This document shows, piece after piece, positions 1 to 12,105 of a stretch of DNA of 64,000 bases (the stretch's first letter is position 1; every line of letters begins with the position of its first letter). A model generated the notes under the pieces. It saw only the letters and a list, made by a program, of their open reading frames with translations. It did no database searches and was not told the DNA's origin. Both the position numbers and the translations under genes were made by a program. The stretch is from Poa pratensis (Eukaryota > Streptophyta > Magnoliopsida > Poales > Poaceae), in the NCBI GenBank assembly GCA_947311845.1, contig CAMZMU010000063.1, forward strand, positions 56,047,618 through 56,111,617, in the 5' to 3' direction.

Positions 1-189
1 CAAGTTCTAAAATGAGTAAGTGTACATGGATGGCAACCAAAATACGATCTTGATAGGAGGGGTGCTATACAAAGGGTGGTCAACAAATTTCACGGATGCC
101 CTGAGAATATCCGTGATAGACTCGAGAGTGACAAGACAATGGAGGATTAAGTAAGTGGTCATCAAACTTATAAGATTTGGCATAGCGAC
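1..189. other. Flank outside the left LTR, nothing recognised
   Basis: No reading frame or motif here is recognisable. It is the sequence outside the left LTR of the inverted retrotransposon pair. The last five bases (GCGAC) do not match the bases beyond the right-hand LTR (ATAAC from 18979), so there is no target-site duplication for the pair as a unit. Confidence 0.4.
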
Positions 190-539
190 TGACATGGTTA
201 TACATCTCGGGTACCCTACCATGAGGGTACCTGGTGCACGTAACGACTGAGGCCCAATAACGAAGAGCCTGCTCGAAGCCCAAGACAGGAGGCCCAAAGA
301 AGATGGAGTACCCTCCAAGATTTAGACATAGGCATAGTCGGTTAGGACTTTCCTTATATGTAAACCAGGTCGGTTACGTATTCCCGGGACCCAGCCTATT
401 TAAAGGCTGGAGGGGCACCGATCTAAAAAAGGCCATACTCAAACCACCAAAGCTCTAGCGAGATCGACATCTCGCCAGAGCCACCTTGTAACCGCATAAT
501 CTCACACGATCAATAACAGACAAGCAGGAAGTAGGGTCT
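190..539 (+). repeat. LTR of Tat element A, left copy, 5' part
   Basis: This matches the reverse complement of about 18630-18978. It begins TGACAT and continues after the CACTA insertion at 9133-9277, where it ends CGTCA, giving about 495 bp in total. A TATA-like TATTTAAA lies at 397-404 inside a short hairpin with CCAGCC/GGCTGG arms; the same hairpin is present in the right copy. The last three bases (TCT, 537-539) are the CACTA target-site duplication. Confidence 0.8.
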
Positions 540-1137
540 CACTAGTACAGAACGACACATCGGATACCCCTCTATGGAAACGGCAGGAGTTAGGCGACGG
601 AGAATCGAGCCTTCCGCGCGGAAAAAGCCGCCCGCGAGGGCTATCCTCCCGCGACCCGCGACACATCGGCAACGGTTGTGCTTTCCGCAACCGTTTGCTT
701 TATATGAGCAACGGACATATTTTCGTGTCCGTATGCATTATTTTCATTATTGTAAACGGTTAATATGGATGACCGTATCCGATGATTCCATCCAGACCTA
801 ACGCTATGAGTGGTGTCGAGTTAGCCAGCTGCGGAGATTCCCATAAGACTGAAAGATAGGAGCGGCGGCGGCGAGGGCGGAGGCGGAGGCGAGGGCGGAG
901 GCGGAGTCCAGATCTTACATCTGTGCTGCGGGCGTCGATAGGCGCGCGGTGGTTGCCGGCGTCGAGAGGCAGCGCGTTGGTTGCCGGCGTCGAGAGGCAG
1001 CGCAGGGAAGCTTGGGCCCGATTCCACAGCTACTGGGGCGGTGGTATAACCCGAAAACCTACTACTTATTTTTTTAATTATTTTGATTTAGGAGCGCGGA
1101 GTATAAATCTTACATATGTAGTTTGCCATTTTACTAG

Positions 1138-4100
1138 ATGGTTCTTGATCGAGCTTGGATGTACGGTGGTCGCACGAGTCCTGAATTCTCACAAGGTGTG
1201 GTTGAATTCTTGGACAGGGCTTCGCAACACATGCTAGAAAGTAATGAACCGAAGATGTTTTGTCCTTGTTTACTGTAAGAATGAAGTCTTGTGGCCTAGA
1301 AGACAAACGATAGAAGAACACATTATTTTGAGGGGATTTATGGAATCGTACACATGTTGGTCAAAACACGGTGAACAACAACCAGCAATCTTTGCCGACA
1401 ACCGTGATGATTTGAGCAACGATAATCATGAAGTCAATGCCAGAGATGGTTTGGGCAACGCTGATGATGATGTGCATCCAGATGAAACCAGAGCCGATGG
1501 TCCACAAAAAAACCTAGAACAGATGATCAATGATTTGGAGAATAATATGGAAGGTAATGATGAGATAAAGAATTTCCTCTGTCAGTCGGCGGACTCGAAG
1601 AAACCTCTGTATCCGGAATGCAAGCTCAGCAAGTTGGATGCGACACTAGAATTGTTGAAATACAAGGCAGAGAGTAGTACATCCGATGTGAGCTTCACAA
1701 AGCTGTTAAAACTTGTCGCATTATTACTTCCACCTGGAAATGACTTGCCAGCGAACACTTACCATGCCAAGAGGGTGATCTGCCCCATTCCAGCCGAGTA
1801 CGTGAAGATACACGCTTGTAAGAATGATTGTATTCTCTACCGAGGGGAAAATGAAAATATGCGGCGTTGTCCCATATGTAACTTTCCTCGTTACAAACGC
1901 AACCTAGCAAAAGACAGAGACAAGGGCGAGGATGAGGTCACAACGGGAGTCCCTTACAAGGTTGTGTGGTATTTGCCAATAATACCCAGATTGAAGCGTA
2001 TGTATGCAGACCCAAAGCAGTCAGAGCTGATGCGTTGGCATGCCGATAAAAGGAAAAAAGATGGACTGCTCAGACACCCGGCTGATGGACCACAGTGGAG
2101 GCTTATCGATTATGAGTTCCCAGACTTTGGCAGGGACCCCAGAAATGTAAGGTTTGCACTAAGTACAGATGGAATGAATCCTTTTGGCAGCATGAGCAGC
2201 AGACATAGCACTTGGCCAGTTCTTTTAGCAATGTATAACCTTCCTCCTTGGTTGTGCATGAAGAAGAGGTATATCATGATGTCGATGCTTATTCAAGGAC
2301 CAAAACAACCTGGGAATGACATTGATGTTTACTTGAGTTTACTTGTCGAAGAACTACAAGTACTGTGGGATGGGGTAAGAATGTATGATGCGTTCAAGAG
2401 AGAACAGTTTGATCTCAGAGCAATGTTGTTTCTGACCATTCAAGATTATCCTGCACTTGCGAACTTGTCAGGGCAGAGTTTGAAGGGATCCTTTGCATGT
2501 GTCACTTGCAAAGAGAGAACAAAAAGTCTTTGGCTGCCGAATTCAAGGAAGACAGTGTACATGCGGCACCGAAGGTTTTTGGCAAAGAATCACCCGTATC
2601 GTAGATTGAAGGCCCCGTTCGATAATACGATTGAGACCGATGACACGCCAGAACCATTTTCAGGAGCGGATGTCGATGACCAGACGAAGGATGTACACAC
2701 TATTTTTGGTAAGGGGAAGAAACCCCAGTCTCGTGAGAAGGCAGTGTGGAAGAAAAGATCGGTTTTCTGGGCATTGAAGTATTGGGCATATCTGGACGTT
2801 CAACATTGCATCGATGTCATGCATGTCGAGAAAAACGTAACTGAAAGCGTTCTTGGATGTGTAATGAATAACAAGGATAAAACGAAGGATGGTATGAATT
2901 CACGGCTGGATATTCTTGCATTGAAATATAAAAGGAAAAAGTTGAAGCCACAAGAGAAGCCTAATGGGCAGTGGTACCTCCCACCTGCTTGCTACCAGTT
3001 ATCGAAGGAAGAGTTGAAGGAGTTCTTGCAATTCTTGTATGATATGAAAGTTCCGTCAGCATACTGCGCAAACATCAGGACTCTGGTGTCGTTTGAAGAA
3101 AAGAAACTGATGGGGATGAAGTCACATGACTGCCATGTGATGATGACACAGATGCTCCCTGTGGCAATTAGAAATATGTTGCCTAAACCCGTTCGAGAGG
3201 CTCTCATGAGGTTATGTGATTTTTTCAACGCTATATACCAGAAGGTAATAGATCCATTCAAATTAGACAGATTGCAAGAAGATGTTGTGAAGACTATCTG
3301 CCAGCTGGAGATGTTCTTCCCCCCTTCGTTTTTCGACGTAATGGTCCATCTAATTGTACACATTGTTTATGAGATAAAGCAATGTGGTCCAGTGTATCTG
3401 CGCACTATGTATCCGTTCGAGCGCTTCATGGGTATACTCAAGCACTACGTCCGTAACAGGTATCGGCCAGAGGCAAGTATCGTTGAAGGATATCTTTCGG
3501 AGGAGGTGGTTGAGTATTTCATCAGCTACATGGATGGCCACCGACCTATCGGGGTGCCTCTGTCCAGGCATGAGGGGAGGCTAGATGGAAAAGGGTTAAT
3601 GAAAGATAAATCATGTTGGCCAGAGTGTGAATTATTTGAGAAAGCACATTTGTACGTATTGCAGCACCTTGCAGTCGTTACACCATATGTGGATGCTCAC
3701 AAGGATCTACTTAGAATTGAGCTAGGAGGCCGAGGCTTGACAGAGAATCAGAAGGAAGCACAAGTCTTGAAACTGCACAGCCAGAGATTCGCTGATTGGC
3801 TGATGACGAATTGTGTCGGAGATGATGACGAGACTTTAAAAAGTTTGGCAAGAAAGCCAAACTTTACGGTTCATAAATGGGAAGCATATGACCTGAATGG
3901 CTACACCTTTTATACAAAGAATAGAGACAACAAGACCATGTATCAGAATAGCTCTATTAAAGTGGAAGCGGTAGATCCGAATGGGAGGAAGGATTGGTAC
4001 TATGGAGTAATTGAGGAGATTTGGGAGCTGGAGTACGATACATTACTCACGGTTCCATTGTTTAAATGCAAATGGGTCAAACTGGGTCATGCGAAAGTTG

Positions 4101-4447
4101 ACCAGTACGGCACTACATATGTCAATCTCAACGAATTGGGATACAAAGATGAACCTTTCGTTTTAGCTACCCAAGCCACCCAGATCTTCTATGTCAAAGA
4201 CCTACTACATAAAAATTGCCATGTTGTGATGAATGGGAAAAGGAAGATCGTTGGGGTGGATGACGTTACTGATGAAGAAGAGTACAACCAGTATGAAGAC
4301 TTGCCAGCAACTGGAGAACGCATACAGATCAATGACCGACAGGCTCCTGGAGATGGCTTTTACGCAAGAGATGATCACTCCGATGGGGCAATTTACAAAG
4401 GAAATATTCAGGTTGATCCAGTTTTACTAGAGGAGGACGAAGAATGA
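1138..4447 (+). pseudogene. CACTA transposase (TNPD/tnp2 family), one frameshift
   Basis: This is the transposase of the CACTA element. The N-terminal transposase-associated domain starts at ATG 1138 and is readable as WMYGGRTSPEF through a Cys-rich CPC stretch, then hits a stop at 1276. The rest continues in another frame from about 1271 without interruption to the stop at 4445-4447 (1067 codons open from 1244), so about two bases are missing near 1271. Downstream are a CPIC zinc-like pair, the tnp2 core with DGMNPF (about 2168) and MHVEKN (about 2818), and DUF4218- and DUF4216-like C-terminal regions. The core is otherwise long and uninterrupted, so the copy is young. A start at 1244 would drop the N-terminal domain. 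Confidence 0.88.
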
Positions 4448-4577
4448 GCAAATTAATTTGTACCCTAAAGTGATAATTGTATTTCTTAATTGGCAAAGTA
4501 ATGTGCTGTTGTTATTTCTTAATTTTCAACCGTAAACGCTACGTTTATTCAAATTCCGAAATATAATTTATTTATAC

Positions 4578-4619
4578 CACATCGGCAACGGTTTTTTTGA
4601 ATGCACCGTTGCCGATGTG
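4578..4619. repeat. Internal perfect inverted repeat of the subterminal motif
   Basis: The arms CACATCGGCAACGG (4578-4591) and CCGTTGCCGATGTG (4606-4619) are perfect 14-bp complements around a 14-base T-rich loop. The motif is the same as the repeats at the element ends. It lies 131 bases after the transposase stop and before the second gene, so it could act as a terminator, promoter element or TNPA-like binding site. Confidence 0.8.
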
Positions 4620-4723
4620 ACATAAACCCTACTTCCAGACTTAAACTTTGGGGACCAACCTACCACCCCTCGCATTTCCCCCCGCTCACCGTCTTCAACA
4701 CCACCCCCGGCGGCGTACTCACG

Positions 4724-5085
4724 CTCAGCTGAGTTCATTATGCGGACTACTCGGGCCGCCCTTGCGGCGCAGGCGGCTTCCCTGGCCGTCCCCCCACCCA
4801 CGGTCTCAGCTGAGTTAGTTATGCGGACTACTCGGGCCGCCCTTGCGGCGCAGACGGCTTCCCTGGCCGTCCCCCAACCCACGCCGCGGGGCAGCTCCAG
4901 GCTACGACGGCGTCGCGCCGACGCCGTGGTCAGCGAAGACGCCCAGAGGGTGGGCTCTATGCCCCCCCTCAGGCGACAACCGCGGCCGCCGTCTCCACTG
5001 ATTTGGCTCCCGGAGATGCTGCCGCCACAGATCTGGCCGCCGTCTCCACTGATTTGGCTCCCGGAGCTGCTGCCGCCACAGATTT
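4724..5085 (+). repeat. In-frame tandem duplications in first exon of CACTA ORF2
   Basis: Two duplications are visible. An 81-bp unit runs at 4724-4804 and 4805-about 4882. A 51-bp unit runs at 4984-5034 and 5035-5085 and encodes a repeated Ala-rich AVSTDLAPG segment. Both unit lengths are multiples of three. Confidence 0.75.
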
Positions 5086-7204
5086 GCCCGCAATAGAGGA
5101 AGGGGCAGACAGCGGCGACCTCATACATGCCGGAGACACACTTGGGACAGGTTAGTTGTGCTGATTAACTGTATTACACACTGTAAAGTCGGACCTTTTA
5201 GTTTTAATTAGATCCACCTTCTATTATTCACCTGTTATTCAGAGCTGTCGTCTGGTGATGAAGGGTCCTCGAGCTCATCCTCGCAGCAGGATCAGTTTAT
5301 CATGAAACAAAGGGGTCGAGGAATTAGAAAACCAACCCTAAAGCCAAGAGGAACATTTACAGTGGAGATGATTGACAAGAAAACTGGTGCCCCGTTGAAA
5401 CCAGTCAAGGCACATAGGAAATTTAAGACATTGTGTGGGTGTGTAGTCAGGGAAAAGGTCCCCATTACGGTTGACGACTGGAGTCAAGTCACTCCAGAAG
5501 AAAAGACTTTCATCGTCAACGCCATAATGAGCCAGTTCCAGCTCGCAAATGAGGAATGGAAGCCTGCAGTTCAAGCTGCTGCTCTTTCTAAAGCAAAGGA
5601 TTCGTTCCGTAACTTCAGGCACCGTCTGTACTCCAAATTCCAGAAGAAAAATCGGGATGCTACACTTGTATACCCCTTCATTAAACCTGACGACTGGAAG
5701 GAGTTCAAGAAGTATAGGAGGACGGAGGAGTTCCTAACAAAGAGTAAAGCCGGCAGCGCCCTCATCAGTAAAAACAAGCATCCCCACAATATGGGGGTTC
5801 TTGGATATGCTGGTTCGAAGCCCATATGGAGAAAACAGGATGAAGAAGCAGTTGCTTCGGGGGGCACGGTTCCTTACTCTGATCTTGAAGGTGAACGGGC
5901 ACGAGACTTCTTGAGGGCGAGGTCTAAAACAAACGAAGTTGGTGAACTTGTTATAACTCACCCCGAGACCCAAAAGTTACATAAAACAATGGTAATAACC
6001 ATATATAACCTAAGTTGTTTCCTCCTTAACTGACACAATATTTCCTTGTGTACTGAATTCAGTGTACTACTTGTCTTATCTCCAGCTGGAGCTGAAAAAT
6101 AAAAAGGACAGCGGAGAGATTCTGGCACGAGGGAAAGATGACATTCTCTCAAAAGCTTTGGCTACGCCTGAGCCCTCTGGTCGGTCTCGGACGTACGGCA
6201 CCCATGTTGGCCACAAGAAGGCTTTCGCGATAGACCAGGCTGAAAGGCAGGCAATGAAAAAGGCCAGACATGACGCTCAAATGAAAGCACTAGAGACAAA
6301 TATTACGGCCAATATCGTTAAGCATCTTCGAGACGGTCACCTTGATCCCGGTAGGGGGGAGTGCCCTGCAGCCAGGAGTAGTTGTGGATCATTGTCGGTT
6401 GATGGTCTTGTAGACACCGGCAAATATGCTGTGGACGACATCACGAGCCCGGTGAGATGCAAACTACATGTGCCTGTAACCGTGATGACGCATCATCCCC
6501 TGGTGGCAGCACTAGGTATGGTTCAGCCACCTACCGATGTGGTACCTCAAGTGGATGGTGTGCCCTTAAAGCCAGGTTTTGCAATGTGCTTTGTGGACAA
6601 GGTCATGCCTGGCTTCGAAGGCATCTTGCTATTTAACACCTGCGTCGATGCAGACGTACAAAGCTTGGGCCAGGCTAAGCTGAGATACGTACAGTGGCCC
6701 AAGAAGGAGATTTCTCTTCTCAGTGCCCTGCCATCCACCTCAACAGCTTCTCGACAGATGGCGTCGTCTGAAGGCCTCCGTTCAGCACAGCTCCTCCTTG
6801 ATATTGCGGCCAAACAGCCTTCCAGAGAACAAGCAGTTGAAGATACAACGGTTGCACAGAGTTGTGAAGCCACACCAACACCGCCTGTCGATGGTAACTC
6901 ACCTACTGCCCTTGTGGTGAACAACACCACCAACTTGGTTGAAGCTACACCAACACCGCCTACGCCTCCGCCTCCGCCTCAGCCACAGCAGGCTTATCTG
7001 CCGCCTCCGCCTCAGTCACAGGAGGCTCAACTGCCGTCCCTGCCTCCTCAGCCACAGCAGGCTCATCTGCCGCCTCCGCCTCCGCCCCAACTTGTTCGGA
7101 CACGTAGAGGCACCACACCCGTCCGGGCGAAGGACCATGCCAAGATGGCCCCGATGAAGCCCAAGCCCAAGCCCAAGACCATTAAAAATAAAAAAATACT
7201 GCAC
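4815..7204 (+). pseudogene. CACTA second gene, Transposase_24-like (TNPA-type) part
   Basis: Exon 1 is open in one frame from about 4815 and ends at 5150 (donor GTTAGT). Exon 2 is 5243-5991 (acceptor TTCAG, donor GTAATA). Exon 3 starts at 6086 after CTCCAG; phases agree at both joins. Exon 2 resembles the Ptta/En/Spm Transposase_24 family (NEEWK, FRNFRHRLYSKF, PDDWKEFKKYRRTEEF). Exon 3 encodes a coiled or basic stretch, a DUF8039-like segment (RCKLHVPVTVMTHHPL) and a Pro/Gln-rich linker at 6940-7090. No good ATG precedes exon 1 in frame, so the start is unresolved or damaged. An A-run at 7189-7195 shifts the frame into the protease part. In En/Spm the TNPA-type protein binds subterminal repeats. 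Confidence 0.75.
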
Positions 7205-8548
7205 CGATTGACAGCGACCAATACCTAGATGACGAAGAATTTAATAAGAAATACAATGCAGAGGTGCAAAGTGGCCCCAAATACGTGCGTGGACAGCCAT
7301 TGTTGACTAGAGATGGATTACAAAGATCAGGCTTGGCTTGCCAGCAGCTTCATGAAAAGTACCTCCTATGTTGTGAACAGAATAAGGAGATAACCTTCAG
7401 TGTCAGGAAAGAGGATTTTTACGGCGTCCAAGGTGACGTTCGTTATAACTGGGAGTTTTCAGAGATGTTCCAAGTTTTCAACCTGAATATGTTGATGGCA
7501 CGTTCATGCGTTTGTTCACATTGTATGTGCCTTACAAATACTTTTCACATTTTAATAGCTTTCTTCTGTTCAGTACATGCTAACTATTCTCTTTCTTGTA
7601 CTTAGGAGCCAGGTATTCGAGTGCAACCGCAGGAAAGAACCGGTAGGTTTCCTTGATCCGGCTCTTATCAATTACACGAACATCTGCAGCAATGGATACG
7701 ACGATTATTTCAACTATGCTGTGAAAGCGTTGACTCATTATCAAGACAAAGAGTTGATCCTGCTTCCTTACAATCAGGCGTAAGTTTGTTATCAAAAATT
7801 ATCTGTACATCCTGCTTCCTTACCATCAGGCGTAAGTTTGTTATTTTCCTTTGCAGTTCTCACTGGTTCTTAGCTGTCATCATTCCTAAACAGAACAAGG
7901 TATTGTATATAGATTCCCTACTTGGAAGTACAAATTATACACCCTTGGAGAATTCTTGAACAGGTATTACATCGTTCCCTAGTTTACTTTATGATTTAAC
8001 TTTCACGTGTTGTTTTCTCAATCCGCCAACTCATTACTTTTGTAGTGTGTTCGAAAAGTACTTGACGATAATCAAGAGACCGTTGGCCAAGAGAGGAGAA
8101 CAGGAGGCCATATTGAGTCACGTACAAGTTAACCCGGTAACAGTTGCTACTTTATTCCTAGTTTTCACAAATACCTGCTAGCAAACCAAACTAAGTGAGC
8201 GATTTTGTCACCAACATTACAGTGCCCTCAGCAACCACCTGGTACAAATCTTTGTGGGTATTATGTGTGCAATGCAATATTGAAAGTCGTTCCCACCTCG
8301 AGAAGTCTGCCAAGCCTCGATTCGGTTAGTAATCCACGACATCATCAACAATTCATGTTTCCTAACAATATTTGCAGACATACATGACGAAAGATACCTA
8401 ACTAAGAATCTGCCTGCAGCTTATAGGTGGAATGGGACGTGCACCTTTGAAGAAGGATGTTCTTACGATGGTGAGAGGCAAGTTTGCTGCGTTCGTCCTT
8501 GAACACATCGTAAGCAAGGAGGGAAAACTACACGACCCTAATCCATGA
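7205..8548 (+). pseudogene. Ulp1-like (peptidase C48) remnant fused downstream in CACTA ORF2
   Basis: Continuing from the previous part in another frame, this encodes the protease-associated region and the C48 catalytic triad: His in SHWFLAVI (about 7860), Asp in LYIDSLLG (about 7905) and Cys in GTNLCGYYVC (about 8247). Exons are separated by AT-rich introns (about 7505-7605, 7783-7856, 7965-8045, 8138-8220). The terminal conserved segment ends at stop 8546-8548. Small frame breaks (near 7480, 7935 and 8125) make it non-functional as it stands. C48 domains attached to CACTA ORF2 are known in grasses. The exon ends given are approximate. Confidence 0.7.
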
Positions 8549-8869
8549 TCATGAGATCCTATTCGGCATTTGTTCACCTGTCCATACCGGCATTCTCGCT
8601 GGTGAGACTATAGATTTTTCCAAAACAATTGTTGTCACCATTGTGGTGTAACTTCTTTAAATTGTGTCCACTTTTTTCCGAACAATGGCTGAAAACTTTG
8701 TATTTGTAGCAATAGCAATAGCTGTGAACTTGTATTCCAACATTTGCTGTAAACTTTGTGTTCATATGATTGTTGTAAACTTGTATTGCTGAATGTCTGC
8801 TAAATAATTGCTGTAGCACGGGCGTGCAAGCGCAGCTAATTACTATTAGCTTGCAATTAGACATAGGAA

Positions 8870-9129
8870 ACGGGCAAACAGAAATAGCCGTTGCCGACAT
8901 GATACAACACTGGTAACGGAGGACAAAACCCTCCGTTGCCGAAATGGTCACACATTGGTAACGGAGAGCCGGAGGCTCCGATGCCGAAATTTTCTCACAT
9001 CGGAAACGGTGTTCTGCCACCGTTACCGATGAGGGCCCCCACATCAGTATCGGAAGCGGGGACACGGACCCTTTCTCCGTTGCCGAAGGGGTTTTTGGCC
9101 CGTTTCCGATGTGTCGTTCTGTAATAGTG
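8870..9129. repeat. CACTA right subterminal repeat region
   Basis: Several diverged copies of CCGTTGCCGA(T/A) and its complement occur in direct and inverted orientation, forming small hairpins such as the GGAGAGCC/GGAGGCTCC block near 8960. In En/Spm such repeats bind the TNPA protein; here that role is inferred. The left counterpart is at about 555-700. Confidence 0.75.
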
Positions 9130-9132
9130 TCT

Positions 9133-9277
9133 TTACCTCCACCCGAGGGGCCTGAACCTGGGTAAATCTTTGGCTCTGCTTGTCAGCCGACGAAACTACC
9201 AGTACTAGCACGTTCTCTCCCCATAATCTCAACCCTAGGTCCTTAACCATGGGATTTGATGAGTGTACCCCTCGTCA
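9133..9277 (+). repeat. LTR of Tat element A, left copy, 3' part
   Basis: This continues the LTR after the CACTA insertion and ends CTCGTCA. A PBS-like TGGCGCCGTCTGTGGGAA starts at 9280; its first eight bases would pair with the 3' end of plant tRNA-Asp, the rest only partly. Confidence 0.8.
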
Positions 9278-12105
9278 ATTGGCGCCGTCTGTGGGAAAGA
9301 ATAGTGCTGGACTTACGGTTTCTTCGGTTCCATCGAAAAACGGTGACTCGCCGATCGGATCTACAAACGGCAACTCGCCGGCTGCATCAACAAACCAGAA
9401 CTCGCCGACTCAGGCGGCACACGGCAACTCGCCGACTCACTCGACAAACGGTAGCACGCCAGCTTCACCTGCAAAAAGTGCATCGGATCCTCTGATGGAT
9501 TTCGAGCCACACTCGCCAGAATTCCAGGAGGCCTTCTCCGATCTCGAGCCAGGTTTGGGTTTAACCGTTGGTTCGTTCAATTTTTTCGTCAACAAGCTTG
9601 GTGTGCAGGACTTGACGGATCCACGCCAACTCGCGACTTCCGCACCCGAGGCTCCATCGGTTGCGGCACCTTCGACTGCGGATCCACCAACTGCGTCCAT
9701 ACCATCGTCGATCCTCCAAGCTTGCTCGTCTGCAACAACCATGTCCACACGAGAGATCAACGAGCTCATTGAAGAACTCCAGGGCGAGGAGGCCGTATCA
9801 GCATACCGCACAAACGATCCCGAGCTCGATCTCCCACTCGAGGATAGTTTCGACTGCGGGATCTCCCTCAGCGACTTTGACGAGCCTGAAACTCATATCA
9901 ACAACTACGTTGACTCCGAGATCTGCACCAACAACAACCTCGATTTCGAGATTCATAACAACTTCGCCGACGCCGAGATGGGCATAGGCGATGAAGGCAT
10001 CGACATCGAGATCCGTCCAGACGGACCACTCGACGGGCATATCGACTCCGACATGAGCCTCGATGACGACCTCGAGTCCATGATGGGACTCGAAAACACA
10101 TACACATACCCTCGGGTGATACCCCAGCAGGTCTACGTTGCCTTCGCTGCGGAATCATCTGATGTTGCGGCCAGTCGCAGGCCTACAGAGTTCCCGTGCA
10201 CGGTTACTATGCCGGACGGAGTCACAAACCTCACAATTAGTGCTGAGATGGCAGCAAAAGCAGATAAAGCTATCAAGGAGTGCACAATGATGCCAGCAGA
10301 CGCAACACGGGAGGAGATGCTGACCTTCCAGTACTTCAACTGGCAGGAATCACTTCGACTGAAGCAGATAAGAGCGACACTCGAATAACGCAAAAAGCAG
10401 GTTAGCTTGTCGAGTGTGCGCAAAAGACAGCTCTCCCTGAGCTCAACCGGGCGAGCAGACACAAGATCCAGATCAAGGCTGTCACACCTCTCGCCAGATG
10501 AGAGGGCGGCACTCACCCGCAATTTAGGCAACTCTTTCATGACATACGACGAGGAGGGAGTGTCAGTACCCAAAACAGCTGCGGGTGCTCTCTTTACCGC
10601 TGCAGCATACCTAGAAGCAATCAAGCCTCCAGCTGATGACCCCAATGCAAAACTACATCGCCAACAGATCAAATCACTCGCCTTAGCGGCGAAGGCCATA
10701 CGCCAAATTCCAAAAATTCCAGGGGGGAGTCGAGACCGTGCCCTAGTTGACACGCGTCGTGAAGAGCATAATCACAGTGGTCGCCGCCATCACTCAAAGG
10801 AAAGAAGCGGCTCACGTAGGCGCAGGTCCAGGAGCAGATCACGCAGATCTTACAGTAGCGACTCGTACTCTGATCGAGAGCCTGAGCCACATGGAGCTCT
10901 GTGCTTCACTCGACGCGTCCGCGAGACACGGATGCCCAAAGGGTTCAAACTTACATCTGAACAGCCCAAGTACACGGGTCGACAGGAACCTTCGGGGTGG
11001 CTGGAAGACTACAGGCTGGCTGTCGCGTGCCAGCGAGGCACAAACATCACAGCCATGCAACACATACGACTCATGCTCGAAGGCACAGCCCGCGACTGGC
11101 TCAAGGCCCTACCTACATCAACATACGACTCGTGGGATCACTTCCGCACTGATTTCACCAAAAACTTCGAGCCTCTATGTGAGCGCCCAAAAACGTTCGA
11201 GGAGCTGCGAGCCTGCGTTCAACAGTCAGATGAAACGTTGAGGTCATACATCAGACGATGTACTGAGATACGCAACTCAGTCGGAGTAATTTCAGAATAT
11301 ATGGCCATGGACGCTTTCATAATGGGACTCGCCAGGCGGGACTTCAAAGAAGCACTTGGTCGCAAAAAGCCAACCTCTGTGGCTAACCTCTTGATGATCG
11401 CGACTGAGTGGGCAGGCGGAGAAGACATGGCGCGCACCACACGCGGGTCCTCACCCCGTGACAATCATGAAAGTGGCAGTCGAAGCCGCAGAGACTCGTA
11501 CAGAGACGACCGAAGGCGCAAGCGTTCAAAACGTCACTACGACGACGACAGACCCGAGTTCATGGCGGCTGGGTTCTCCACGCCCCGCAACGACCAAGAC
11601 AGAAGCGACCGACGGTCAGAAGATCGGCGGGACAGTCGAGATGATCGCCGAGACAGTCGAGATCGCGGCCAACGCAGTGATAACTACAAGAGGAAAGACT
11701 AGCGCAAGTCACGATCCGGAGCACAATCCGAGCGATCATTTGAAGAAAAGATGGATGCTGATTGCAGATTCCACCTGTACAAGGGGGAAGACGGAAAACT
11801 GCGCTCCAATCACTCGATGAGAAACTGCAGGGAGTTCGACCAAATGGCGACTGATTAAATAAATCTCAGAAAGGCAGCAGCCACACCCGCACCCGTAGCT
11901 GCGCCGCAGCCATCCAGTGTACCCGTTCTAATGCCGCCACCACCACCACCACAGCCTGCAGCAGGCGGTAACATCGCGGGTGCCATACAACAAGTGCCTC
12001 GGGTGGACGAACCTCAGTACCCTCCACTCCAAGGGCAGATGTACATGATACAGAAAGGTCGCCCTTCCAACAGGGAGCAAAAACTTCGCACTCGACAAGT
12101 AAATT
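9249..12105 (+). pseudogene. gag of element A, left arm
   Basis: This is the capsid/nucleocapsid region. One frame runs from about 9249 (MGFDECTPRQL, partly inside the LTR end) to 11702. It is interrupted by a TAA at 10386 and closed by a TAG at 11700, where the right-arm copy has TGA; both could be derived from one TGG by G-to-A changes. Features in order are an acidic Asn-Ser-Pro repeat region (9340-9480), an acidic Asp/Glu-rich stretch, an Arg/Ser-rich region (10800-10860) and a Retrotrans_gag domain (about 10995-11430, WLEDYRLAVACQRG, GTARDWLKALP). A CxxH...HxxxNC knuckle-like motif follows near 11763-11830. A second in-frame TGA lies near 11855. Confidence 0.85.

Larger units (their letters stand above)
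540..9129 (+). mobile_element. Complete CACTA (En/Spm) DNA transposon
   Basis: The ends are CACTAGTACAG (540) and, on the other strand, CACTATTACAG (ending 9129). They form 24-bp terminal inverted repeats with one mismatch (540-563, 9106-9129). The 3-bp target-site duplication TCT is at 537-539 and 9130-9132, as expected for CACTA. Closing the gap rebuilds the LTR continuity seen in the uninterrupted right-arm copy, so the insertion post-dates the retrotransposon. Subterminal repeats of the motif CCGTTGCCGATG, in both orientations, fill 555-700 and 8870-9115. The element carries a transposase gene (1138-4447) and a second gene (about 4815-8548), both damaged, so it is probably non-autonomous now. 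Confidence 0.95.

Noticed and set aside
4568..5128. Minus-strand frame of 186 codons in the CACTA gap
   Set aside because: It is repetitive because it mirrors the tandem duplications of ORF2 exon 1; the plus strand has splice-consistent coding here.
9437..10753. Minus-strand frames opposite element A gag
   Set aside because: Shadow frames of the biased gag codon usage; the plus-strand frame has recognisable gag domains.
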